NCBI RefSeq assembly: GCF_932526225.1
Contig: NC_064040.1
Span: 3,941,681 to 4,005,680, forward strand
Direction: 5' to 3'
Length of the DNA: 64,000 nt
Source: Nematostella vectensis
Taxonomy: Eukaryota > Cnidaria > Anthozoa > Actiniaria > Edwardsiidae
Position numbers and translations under genes: made by a program. The stretch's first letter is position 1, and every line of letters starts with the position of its first letter. The notes under the pieces were generated by a model. That model saw only the letters and a list, made by a program, of their open reading frames with translations. It was not told the DNA's origin and made no database searches. Below, in pieces: positions 10,201-20,029 of the stretch.

Positions 10201-12908
10201 ACTCTTCCTGGGTCTATTTTAAAGACTACCACCCACCAAAAGTGTCTATACTGGACTCTTCCTGGGTCTGTCTTAAAGACTACCACCCACCAAAAGTGTC
10301 TACACTGGACTCTTCCTGGGTCTGTCTTAAAGACTACCACCCACCAAAAGTGTCTACACTGGACTCTTCCTGGGTCCATCTTAAAGACTACCACCCACCA
10401 AAAGTGTCTACACTGGACTCTTCCTGGGTCTATCTTAAAGACTACCACCCACCAAAAGTGTCTACACTGGACTCTTCCTGGGTCTATTTTAAAGACTACC
10501 ACCCACCAAAAGTGTCTATACTTGACTCTTCCTGGGTCTATCTTAAAGACTACCACCCACCAAAAGTGTCTACACTGGACTCTTCCTGGGTCTATCTTAA
10601 AGACTACCACCCACCAAAAGTGTCTACACTGGACTCTTCCTGGGTCTATCTTAAAGACTACCACCCACCAAAAGTGTCTACACTGGACTCTTCCTGGGTC
10701 TGTCTTAAAGACTACCACCCACCAAAAGTGTCTACACTGGACTCTTCCTGGGTCTGTCTTAAAGACTACCACCCACCAAAAGTGTCTATACTGGACTCTT
10801 CCTGGGTCTGTCTTAAAGACTACCACCCACCAAAAGTGTCTGTACTAGATCCTTCCTGGGTCTGAGTTTCAAAAGTGGTTCACTAAGCCGGATGGAACAA
10901 AGTCCTCCTCTGCCCTCATAACAGCACAGTCCAGCACAGCTACAAGAGTATAACAAGTTAGACACCATAATATTATTATCACAGATTGCAATTAATGCAA
11001 GTTAGAAAAATGATCCTAAGACCACAATATTACCAAAGACTAGCAATTAATGCCTTTCTTTAGCATCTCTAGATGCAGGCCCTTACAGGGGGTGTGTTCA
11101 AAAGTCCACTTCAAGTTACTGTAGCAATATACATGTTTTTTATATTGGGTAAAAAAAGCTTACAAAACAGCAGCATGACAAGTGTCGCATAAGATGAAAA
11201 TACTTTATTGTAGTGTGTAAATTATGAAAAATTAACATCCAGAGTGGCCGCCCTTGTTTTTCATATTAAACTTTTTATGCGCTTGGGCGTGTAGTGAAAA
11301 AGTCCTTGAAATGTATCCAGTGTAAGTAATGATAGATTTTGCCAAGAATGGAGGTGCCACCTATTTATAATTATTTTATTGTTGTCAGCTGTGGATCACA
11401 AAAATTTGACTTGTCCAAAATGCCCCCAAAACTTTTTATCAGCTCATGAAAGGATAGTTGGCTGGTCATTTGTCCTTTTCTATGGAATTTGGCAAGTTCT
11501 GTTGGCAGCATTTGATGAGTGACATTACTGTAGCTATGTGAACAGGAGTTCTGTTTTGTATGAATGTCATGTTTCAAATTTGCACTGGACACCTTTGTTT
11601 TAGTAGGATGTTGGGCATGGGAATTTCTTGAATTACTTTGCTTGTATATTGCTTGATAATCACATTTCGGGCTACTTTTGTCAGAACTGTTGGTCTCCCC
11701 CACCTGGCTTTGTCAACAAAATCTTACTGTGAACACCACCTTTTTGCACAACCCTACGACTTTTGGAGAATTTAAGCTTTTTATGTGCTAGATGAACAGG
11801 CTGGTGACATTAACATTGCTGCATGGGCTCTAGAATATTTCATTTCTCCTCCATTTTACATATCCCAATGATCCTAACGTTAGTCAACCCCAGCAACATA
11901 AACAACAAAAGTGGTGTGAAATGTGCATTGACTGACTTCGTCGCATGCGTGCAATATTTGATGGGGAAAAAAGTTAAAGTCTTTCAAATCTTAGTAATTA
12001 CTGGTTTAGAAAAATTAAAACCAATATTCATTAAAAACCGGAAATAAGGTTTGAGATCAAATATTCAAGTTTGAAAGAATAAAATCAATGCAATTTAAAA
12101 AGTGCACAAACTTTTGATCCACCCTGTACAACGGCATAAATAACCGTTTTCACCGGCACAAGCCCTCATAACTTGGAGGATTCCATTGTGCTCATATTTG
12201 CAGTCAAGCATATTATTTGCCTAGTGAAGTTAATGTCAATCATTGGTCTTAATTCGTTTACTTAAAAAAAAATGAAGCCACATACAGAAGTATAATAAGA
12301 GGACTAACTCTATTTAAACAGGCTATAAAGACACATTAGGCTATAAAGACACATTTGTTCCTGCAAGCTTACAATGTATAATGTATATTCTTAATTATTC
12401 ATTACTAAGTTTTTGTTTTCTCTGTTTCATTTTATTAAGAATGCTTTAGACACATAGTTTTACCGCTTTATGAATAAATATATTATTATCATTATTATGA
12501 TAATGATCGTTATGCACGCTGTATAAACAAACAAAAAGTATCTTTCTTACATGCATATTAAGTGAAATAATGGATATCGTATTTCAGTTCCTTGTGGATT
12601 TAGTGGCGGATCCGTGGATTCCATAATTAGAAATGGGAGAAATGGTTTTAAGATAACTCAACTTACAGCGTCATCTTAGGGCTCCATCTCACTTCAACAG
12701 AAGCCAACTGTCCCCAGAAATACGCTTCGTTAAACTGCAGGAACATTTGACGGATATCGGGCACAGGATCAATCATCTCCCAGGCATCATCAACTATCGA
12801 TGTCGGCAGTTTTTGGTTCGTTTGAGCGATCTTTGTATCATTTGACGATTCATTATTGAACTGCTCTTGTAGAAATAAGGCAAAGGCTAAGTCATCGTCT
12901 TCGCTCAT
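7206..12908 (-). CDS. SPRTN: SPRTN (Spartan) DNA-dependent metalloprotease, complete
   Basis: Six exons (12908-12667, 10939-10831, 9002-8958, 8471-8397, 8291-8268, 8180-7206) join in frame to 489 residues, about the human length. SPRTN is a replication-coupled nuclear protease that degrades DNA-protein crosslinks. Seen here: the N-terminal SprT domain with WGQLASVEVRWS, a Cys-rich GLCCYEGRGGLC segment, the zinc site HEMIH (118-122) with third His in GHGPEF (H137), and the zinc-ribbon-like WWKCNGPCQ and HQAKCGG; then a long lysine/serine-rich disordered tail with an SHP box for p97/VCP (FSGKGYVLG, about 355-363) and a C-terminal UBZ4 finger C468, C471, H483, C487. I see no clear canonical PIP box. 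Exon 5 is only 24 bp and is followed by a GC-AG intron. Exon 2 abuts a 54-bp minisatellite derived from its own 3' end, and intron 1 holds a decayed transposon. Confidence 0.94.
8181..8291 (-). other. 24-bp microexon followed by a GC-AG intron in SPRTN
   Basis: The exon 8291-8268 encodes only VYHNFHDE, the conserved segment linking the catalytic domain to the zinc ribbon. It has a normal CAG acceptor, but its donor reads GAG|GCAAGT, a GC donor with otherwise perfect U1 pairing; the 87-bp intron ends TTGTAG. Family conservation across both junctions fixes the exon. Confidence 0.9.
9366..10865. repeat. 54-bp minisatellite in SPRTN intron 2, derived from exon 2 and its splice donor
   Basis: About 28 copies of a 54-bp unit (plus strand ACCACCCACCAAAAGTGTCT, then ACTGGACTCTTCCTGGGTCT, then ATCTTAAAGACT). 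Read on the minus strand each unit is GACCCAGGAAGAGTCCAGT, then AGACACTTTTG|GTGGGT. That is the end of SPRTN exon 2 (GACCCAGGAAGGATCTAGT, then AGACACTTTTG) with its donor GTGGGT. The array begins inside the exon and runs 1.46 kb into the intron. Because 54 is a multiple of three, long but meaningless open frames appear on both strands. Confidence 0.95.
11086..12126. mobile_element. Decayed Tc1/mariner-like element in SPRTN intron 1
   Basis: The ends are imperfect inverted repeats: left CAGGGGGTGTGTTCAAAAGT, right (reverse complement) CAGGGTGGATCAAAAGTTTG, each flanked by TA, the usual target of this superfamily. Broken minus-strand frames around 11.4-11.75 kb read like a mariner helix-turn-helix/linker region (VARNVISKAIYKQSNS-like) but with stops and shifts. 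At about 1.04 kb it is near the minimum mariner length. No catalytic D,D motif could be followed. Superfamily is inferred from ends and size. Confidence 0.45.
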
Positions 12909-13748
12909 TGTTTGATGATAATTGACTTTTCTATTATTAATTCCTATAGAAATTATCTCAAATAAAAAAAAGCTTTAGTAGAACTCGCCACCAGTAGAAA
13001 TCAAAGATGGCGCTAAATTGATGTTGTTGTTGAATTGCGCGTGCGCAGAACAATGTCCCTATCCCCAGTCTCTCGCCACGAACGAGATACTTTTGTAGGA
13101 ACAGAGTGTGTTAGGGCGGTAGGAACAGAGTGTGTTAGGGCGGTAGGAACAGAGTGTGTTAGGTCAAATTCTGATAATAAACCACGAATTACCCTAAGCT
13201 GAAATTTGCCTTGTTTGCGATGCGCTCTCCGTGTTTGATTAATAAACCCGGTCAAGTTACGTTGCGTAATCTCAGCTACTACCCCGTGGCGCGAACAGTC
13301 CCCGACGCGGCGCTAGCCAAAACCTGCCCGACAGGCTTGTCAAACAAGCTAGCGTATCGAGATCGAGTTTCCGACTTTGTGGATTTATATGTTTATTGTC
13401 TGTGCTTTGTCTGATGGAAAAATTTATTCGAATAGAGACGTTGTACAATAGACGCGATGAGGCGATGCCTTTTGTACGGTGTCTAAATGCTTATTCAGCA
13501 ACCGAATAAATAATCATAGAACTCGGATTTAACTCGGGAGTGCAGGACAGGTTACTAGGTCCATATAGCAACAAGAAAACTCTGCAAATAAGGGTGAAGA
13601 CCTCTACTTTACGGCTTTTACATTACCGATTTATACTATTAAAGGTAAGCAAAGGAAGGATCTACCATTCTTTAGGTGTTTTTCTTGATCAAACCGAGTT
13701 TTTAAGAAGAAATTCAGTGTTCTAGAAGACCGAAATTTTATTGCCATG
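12909..13748. other. SPRTN upstream region with a short 24-bp triple repeat
   Basis: Holds the SPRTN promoter (minus strand). At 13098-13163 a 24-bp unit AGGAACAGAGTGTGTTAGGG plus CGGT occurs nearly three times. No other gene is supported; the short plus-strand frames here lack codon or family signals. Confidence 0.5.
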
Positions 13749-13859
13749 CACAGGAAAAAATTCCGATTTTCCAATTTGGGAAAAAATGGGGAATATTTTG
13801 GGATTTCTATGGGTTTCTTATGGGATTTCCCAAAATTGGAAAAATGCTACCAAAACCAA

Positions 13860-14165
13860 TATTGGGAAAATAAAATCCCAAAGACATCCCAAAATTGGTT
13901 TATTTTGTGGACAAGATTTTCCCATTGTTGGGATTTTATTGGGACCATCAAATCCCAAAAGTGGTTTATTTTGTAGACAACATTTTCCCATTGTTTGGAT
14001 TTTATTGGGACCATAAGATCCCAAAATTGGTTCATTTTGTGGACAACATTTTCCCATTGTTGGGATTTTATTGGGACCATCAAATCCCGAATTTTTGGAC
14101 AACATTATCCCATTTTTGGAAATTTATTGGGACCATTGAACCCCCAAATGGCTTATTTTGTTGAC
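13860..14165. repeat. Left subterminal tandem repeat of the 4.9-kb element
   Basis: About four degenerate copies of a roughly 75-bp unit containing CAAATCCCAAAA, GGTTTATTTTGTGGACAACA, TTTTCCCATTGTTGGGATTT and ATTGGGACCAT. The TGGGATTTTATTGGGA motifs are shared with the right subterminal array. Confidence 0.8.
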
Positions 14166-14377
14166 AGCAATACTGTATAAATTAAAATAAAAAATGAATG
14201 CAAAACAAAAGAACAATGTTAACATACTAGGAAAATTTAATAGAATTCAAACATCCCTTTTTGTAGAAACAACATAGTTTTAATGTAGAGTGCAAATAAT
14301 TAAAGGTAAGTAACCTTTACAATAGTTTCTAACATGACAGCTTCAAGTACAGTAAAATGCTGTAAAATAAGTAAAAT

Positions 14378-14656
14378 ATTTAACACATTTGCCTGCAATT
14401 ATCTTGTTGGCCAGCACTTCACACACTTGTGTGTGGGAGTAAGGTTCAATATGGTAGTGTTCTTGGGCAACTATCTACTAAATGCCAGGGAAAACTTTAC
14501 CATACAGGTACTATGAGCTCAAAGTTTGATCTTTTTGTTAACAGTTTTTGTTTGGCTTTACCAAATATTCAACACATTTGCCTGCAATTATCTTGTTGGC
14601 CATGCAGCACCCACACACTTGTGTGTGAGTAAGGTTCAATAGTGTTCTTGGACCTA
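14378..14656. repeat. Two direct copies of a ~90-bp segment at the 3' end of the transposon gene
   Basis: A segment with AACACATTTGCCTGCAATTA, TCTTGTTGGCCA, CACACTTGTGTGTG and AGTAAGGTTCAATA occurs at about 14378-14470 and again at 14562-14656. The second copy runs into the stop codon of the minus-strand gene. Confidence 0.85.
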
Positions 14657-17600
14657 TTGAAAAAAAGTGTTTTTTAAGGCATCAACTATTACCTCCCTAT
14701 CCTTTGGGATACTTCCACATACCGCCTTAATGATAACCTTCACTGCTTTACTATGTAAGTTATTTATGACTGTAGGTTCAGTTTCTGGGAGAGTATCTGT
14801 ACTTTTCTTGTCATCGTCAGAACCATCATCATCAGATCCATCATTATCAGATCCTTCATCATCTGGTTCCTCATCATCTTGACTGCCCTTCAATCAAAGG
14901 GGTAAAGAATTAATAAATTATTCAATTTTTTTTTTCAGTTTGAGTTTGTGAGGTTTGGTGTACAGTGCAACCTCTATCTGTATTCTGACTTATTATTATT
15001 TAAAAGCTGAACAAGTTGGTAACCTTTTTTAAGGAGATTAACAATGACCTGGACAAAAACTGAAGCATAACTTCTTGTGATTCAGCCAATTTTACATTCA
15101 ACTATACAGAAGTGGCCCAAGGCAAGTGTATGAGCCCAGTGGGAATAGATGATAATGAATGCAAATAAACAATTAGATTGGAGATTTCCTACCATGGAAG
15201 GCATTTTAGGTAGCTTTGCTTGGGAGCATTGTAGTGAGAATTCCTCATCTGAAGAGCCAGCCTTGAAGAACACAAAAACAAATTTAATTGCAAGTTGCTT
15301 CAAAGATAACCATCACAATTTAGGTACTGTATTGTATTTTAGTTCTTCACAGTAGACAAAGTAGTAAATAAATAATCAAATAAAAAATAATAATAATTAT
15401 CAAACTATGAAGCATGTTGAACAGTGTACATACCCTAGAAGAACTTGGTGTTCTAGGAGACCAGGAATCTGGAGGGCTTGTTCTCTGGAGAAAATAAAAT
15501 CACTCATATTCATACCTTTCCAAAAAATCAGAACCAAAAGGATTCCTTTTAAATAGCAAGGTTTATCCATAAACTGGCAAGAAAGTCAGAAAGAAAAATA
15601 ATAATTCTGATTATCATGCAGTTCACAACATTCCTCAGTGCAGTGACGTGCTTTTATTAGGTCTTACCATTCAAAGCAACCTAAAGTTCAGCTTGCACGT
15701 CAAAAGCAAATTAATTAAAGCCAACAAATGTCTCCATATTCTTAGGACCCTTAGGAAAGAACAGTATAGTCAACTAGAAATAGACCATTTATTCTTCTCT
15801 CTGGTGTTGCCATGTATCACTTACGGCTTATCCGTTTACGGGGCCTGCGACTCAGATCTAACGACTATTCAGTCATTCTTAGATAGGTGTCATAAACGTC
15901 GGTTCGTATCAACACCTGTTAGCATAGAAAAATACTCGCCAAGCAAGACTGTAAGCTGTATGAAAAAGCTGCAGCCATTCCGAACCACCCTTTACGTTGC
16001 TACTTACCCGCTATTAAAGAAACCAAATACAATCTTCGTGGTACGCGCTATATTACACCAAATGTAAAAACTGAACGCTTTAAGAACACTTATATCAACA
16101 GAATTGCTTTCAAATATCTTATGTAACTTAGTAGCTAGTTTTTAATTTTTCAGCATTATTTGTAACATAGGAGATGTATTTTTATCCTTTGATAATAAAG
16201 ATTATTATTATTATTAATACATTTGCACCATACTTACTTTTCTTTCACGCCGCTGTTCACTGAAAAAATCCTTAGTGTGTTGCATAATGCCATCCACTGT
16301 GAATTTTATTTCAGGCACAGAACACTGGTCTTCAATTTCTTTAGCAAACTTTTCCAGTTGTGTTCTCATCATGGGAGTGTTGAACTTCGGGAGTTGCCCA
16401 CCCCACTTTTCCATGGCAAGTGCGCCAATCTTCTTGCGCCTAAACATCAATCAAATTAATAAGGCTAAATGTGTTGCATAAATGAAGTTTACTAAACAAT
16501 GCCAGAAAAAGGTGTTGCATGATAAAATAATGTAAAATAAATGCGCCACAATATGAATTGAACATCAGCATTTTGAAAAAATGTATAAATCAATTTACTT
16601 CAAAGGACATTCATCTATATCCAATATCAAAACACACTCACTTAGACAGGTACAGTCTTTGTATTTCAGGATCGTATGTTGACAACTCTGCCATTGTTGG
16701 TTTGCACTTGGGCAAGGCTGATGAAGATTTCTTTGGCAATTGGAACGACTCCTCAAAAATCCTTTTGAATTTTAGGGCCTTTCCATAGGTTAAGCCAACC
16801 TTTGAGTAAATTGGCGCATCAGCATCTTTAGATAGCAAGTCTACTATTGCTTCTGGGCATGTAATATCTTCATCTGCAGCCAAACAGAAGAAGAATGGAT
16901 TCAATATTTGCATGCAAAAGATACATTTGAAAAAAGTTTTATTGATCTATTCTGTTGTTTTGTCGTTTCAATTTCTCTGCGAACCAAAGCTGCGTTTTAT
17001 CTCTCTGACTTATTTATATTTTTGTTGTTCAGCATTATAAAATTAACCTCTACACAGAAATACCACATTTCCAGTTAAAAGCCATGCTTTCTCGATGCGA
17101 TTTTGTGAAGGCCTATGTCGACGGGTTCCTCGCGCCATTTTCTTGCACATGTGAGAATGAGAAATTTCGTGCAGAGGCTACTTTTGCAAAGTCGAAAAAC
17201 AAAGAAAGCAAAAAAAAAATATTTAGAGCAAGCGTTGTAATTGTGCGGCAATTTGGAATCCCAAAGAACAAATTACCTTTCTGTGGCCAGAAACAATAGC
17301 TATAATATGTTTACTATCCACGCGGCAGTTTTTGGCAAGTTCTTTTAGGCCGCCATGTTTCTTCACTTTCTTTGCCGAGTTGAAATTTGAAATTCCAACC
17401 TCATTTTCTTACTTTAGAAAGTACACTTAAATTAAAGATGATGGCCAAAGGTAAGTCAGACGTCCTTTATGAAAGAATTGTTCTGTTGCTTTGCGATTTC
17501 ATTTCGAAAACGCTTTGAGATCCATTCGGCATTGCAAAAGCGAAAATGTGCGCGCCAAATTTACCCTACTCTGCTGACTTGAGAGAAACTTCCCCTTTTA

Positions 17601-17755
17601 GCTTTCACTGATTCAATGAAAGACTTCATACCTTTAAATCGCTGTGCAATTGCATCGCCAAAGTGCTCTGTCACTTTTGAAATAACATCTTCTTCTTCTG
17701 AGGGAGCTGGTGATGGATCCACAATATCTGGCTGTTCTTGTTGCTCTCGACTCAT
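14654..17755 (-). CDS. Uncharacterised spliced gene inside the 4.9-kb transposon
   Basis: I do not recognise this protein. Supported exons: first exon from ATG 17755 (MSREQQEQPDIVDPSPAPSE) to about 17582; 16873-16642; 16439-16238; 15484-15434; 15261-15193; 14887-14654 with stop. The last five join in frame through good GT donors (GTGAGT, GTAAGT, GTATGT, GTAGGA). The phase between first exon and 16873 does not fit any donor I see, so one exon is missing or the first donor is atypical. The product is roughly 270 residues or more: acidic/proline start, a helical segment with MKSFIESVKAK, a central part with KKIGALAMEKWGGQLPK, a Ser/Pro linker, a run of Asp-Gly-Ser acid repeats, and a hydrophobic C-terminus KAVKVIIKAVCGSIPKDREV. 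It could be a transposon accessory protein or a captured host gene. Confidence 0.55.
15600..16220 (+). mobile_element. 5'-truncated non-LTR retrotransposon (CR1/L2-like) 3' end
   Basis: Plus-strand frames give the C-terminal part of a LINE reverse transcriptase ORF: LLLGLTIQSNLKFSLHVKSK, then HILRTLRKEQYSQLE and LPCITYGLSVYGACDSDL, which is the thumb/connection region. A frameshift near 16000 separates this from the end RYITPNVKTERFKNTYINR with stop at about 16126. The 3' end is AATAAAGATTATTATTATTA, a short tandem tail as in CR1/L2 elements. It lies antisense in the intron between exons 16439-16238 and 15484-15434 of the transposon gene, so it is a broken late insertion. Confidence 0.78.
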
Positions 17756-17859
17756 TTCAACGGCACAAACTGCAAACACTGAGCACACCCTGTCGACAGA
17801 CTCGTACCCAGTCGCTTCTAAGGGGAAAGAGCGATGCGCGCAATGCATTGTGCATTGTG

Positions 17860-18470
17860 GGGCATGCAATTTTGGGATTTTCTTGTTAAAATTTTCCAAT
17901 TATTTCCCAAGCATGGTTTCCTTTTGGATTCTTAAGAACTGTTGCATGCAATTTTGGGATTTTCTTGTTAAAATTTTCCAATTATTTCCCAAGTATGGTT
18001 TCCTATTGGATTCTTAAGAACTGTTGCATGCAATTTTGGGATTTTCTTGTTAAAATTTTCCAGTTATTTCCCAAGTATGGTTTCCTATTGGATTCTTAAG
18101 AACTGTTGCATGCAATTTTGGGATTTTCTTGTTAAAATTTTCCAGTTATTTCCCAAGTATGGCTTCCTATTGGATTCTTAAGGAATGTTGCATGCAATTT
18201 TGGGATTTTCTTGTTAAAATTTACCAGTTATTTCCCAAGTATGGTTTCCTATTGGATTCTGAAGAACTGTTGCATGCAATTTTGGGATTTTCTTGGTTCA
18301 CATTTTTCAATTATTTCCCAAGTTTGGTTTTCTATTGGGTTTTTAAGAACTATTGTATGCAATTTTGGGATTTTCTTGTTAAAATTTTCCAGTTATTTCC
18401 CAAGTGTAGTTTCGTATTGGATTCTTAAGAACTGTTGCATGCAATTTTGGGATTTTTTTGTGAAATATTT
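17860..18470. repeat. 82-bp right subterminal tandem repeat of the 4.9-kb element, about 7 copies
   Basis: Unit: GTTGCATGCAATTTTGGGAT, TTTCTTGTTAAAATTTTCCA, GTTATTTCCCAAGTATGGTT, TCCTATTGGATTCTTAAGAA, CT. It begins about 100 bp upstream of the start codon of the minus-strand gene, so it forms that gene's upstream region. From 18470 to 18673 the sequence continues as a non-tandem TTTTCCCAA/TTGGGA-rich stretch up to the terminal repeat. Confidence 0.9.
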
Positions 18471-18676
18471 CCCAATAAAATCCCAATCTTGGATTTTGTT
18501 GGGATTTATTCCCAAGATTGGGAATAAACTGATAATTTATTTTTTTCCTGGTTGCGTCTCTCAATATTTTCCCAATATTGGGTCCTGAATTTCCCAATCA
18601 GATCCCAAAATTGGGATAATTTCCAAAATTTTCCCAAATTTCCAAATTTGGAAAATCTGAATTTTTTCCTGTGATG

Positions 18677-19563
18677 GTCACTTGAATTGTACTTTTGATA
18701 AATCTAAAGTGCACGGGAACATGATCGCGACTTTTGAATAAAAAAAAATTACTAACAAGGTTTTGAAATGTTCGTTTACTCTTCATAAGGTGTTGGTTTA
18801 CCGATACACAATTATTCGTGTGTTGTCTATCTGCATATGTAAACAAAACAATTAGATAAAACGTGCTCATTAGGATGATTATTATGTAGTAGTTGTCAAA
18901 AGTATGCATTTTTACTCTATCATATCGTTGTACAAATCATCAACAATATTTATTTGCGTAATAAAACCCACCCAAGAATGATAAACAATAACCGAAAATC
19001 AATCATTCAACTTTAATAAAAGGAGATCACAGTTAGAGCTAACAGAACAAAACCTTACCTAGGAAAATGTAAATTATACGTGTAGGTTATGGATAAAAAT
19101 GACACTTAGAAGGCTTTTTATGAGGCAGATTTTTATTAAAATTTGATTAAAATTTGATATTTTTACAGTACAAATCTCATCCAATTGTACATATTACATT
19201 AAGCTTTTTATTACAAGTACATATCTAGAACCGTAAGCGTCAATATGCATGGATTAATTATTATAAAACTGGTTTTGTAGGTGGCTTTAGTGTAATATTT
19301 TGGCCAGTTCTTCCTCTTTAACTAGATTCACAACATCGTTTGAGTGTAAAACTAATTTTACCCTTTATCAGAGGATCTCGGGACCAACCCTCTAGTTTCG
19401 AATCACTTCTCATAATTTACTTTGTTTTTAACTCTAGTATACTCATTCGTTGTTTAATTGAATCTTCCATGGATACCATTCCATTTGGTTTCCCCACCGG
19501 CAACCTTCGTTATTAGACACTGTTAATATTATGCTGTGTTGTCAATCTCTAGTATTTCGTCCA
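18677..19563. other. Region between transposon and roadblock gene
   Basis: AT-rich, with no gene I can support. It must hold the promoter of the dynein light chain gene. An isolated GATTAAAATTTGATA direct repeat lies near 19140. Confidence 0.4.
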
Positions 19564-19857
19564 ATGGCATCGTCCGTGGAAAACATTCTGAAGCGCATCC
19601 AGTCGCACAAAGGCGTGATTGGCAGCATCGTGGTGAACTCAGAAGGCACGCCAATCCGCTCAGATCTTGACAACAGTACCACCCTCCTGTACGCCAGCAA
19701 TTGCCACCATCTGGCCAAGCTAGCACGCAGCACAGTACGCGATATCGACCCTCAGAACGACCTGTCGATACTCAGAGTCAAGTCGAGAAAATACGAGATT
19801 ATTATAGCCCCGTACGAGGAGTACATGCTAATTGTAGTCCAAAGTGACTTGGAATAG
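19564..19857 (+). CDS. DYNLRB: Dynein light chain roadblock (DYNLRB/LC7)
   Basis: A single uninterrupted frame of 97 residues, almost the length of human DYNLRB1 (96). Roadblock light chains bind the dynein intermediate chain as dimers in cytoplasmic and axonemal dynein. Conserved blocks seen: [33 protein letters not shown], the family signature [14 protein letters not shown], then [14 protein letters not shown] and the closing [10 protein letters not shown] take the ATG at 19564 (MASSVEN) rather than the in-frame one at 19531 because it aligns with the family N-terminus. The gene is intronless in its coding part, unlike the other host genes in the window; a processed copy is possible, but the frame is intact. 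Its 3' side runs within about 170 bp into the 40-bp satellite. Confidence 0.96.
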   Translation: MASSVENILKRIQSHKGVIGSIVVNSEGTPIRSDLDNSTTLLYASNCHHLAKLARSTVRDIDPQNDLSILRVKSRKYEIIIAPYEEYMLIVVQSDLE

Positions 19858-20029
19858 ACGCAAGAAGTTAATGCTTTCTACTGCTTCTTCCTTTTGTCTG
19901 TGAGGGAAGGCGGTTAAAAGAGAGCATGACAGTATGTACAGTGTTTAAATGGTGTTTAAATGTTATTATGTTAATGTGTTGTATGATATCCAAAGAAACA
20001 GTGCAAAAACTCTGACCACTGAATGTTCT

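Larger units (their letters stand above)
13749..18673. mobile_element. Candidate CACTA/EnSpm-like DNA transposon, 4.9 kb, carrying a spliced gene
   Basis: Left end CACAGGAAAAAATTCCGATTTTCC and the reverse complement of the right end (CACAGGAAAAAATTCAGATTTTCC) form a terminal inverted repeat. Both ends are followed inward by subterminal repeats rich in CCCAAAATTGGG-like motifs. The element is flanked by ATG at 13746-13748 and at 18674-18676, a 3-bp target duplication. CAC termini, 3-bp duplication and subterminal tandem repeats are typical of CACTA/EnSpm elements. Inside are an unrecognised minus-strand gene (14654-17755) and a truncated LINE; I find no TNP2-like transposase, so it would be non-autonomous or of a different type. 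The boundaries are seen; the superfamily is inference. Confidence 0.6.

Noticed and set aside
9255-10848. Open frames of 520 and 523 codons on opposite strands
   Set aside because: They are products of a 54-bp tandem repeat (multiple of three) without stops; both strands are open over the same bases and the true SPRTN exon uses another frame.
17084-17299. 71-codon plus-strand frame in the transposon
   Set aside because: No family similarity, antisense to the supported gene and without splice context.
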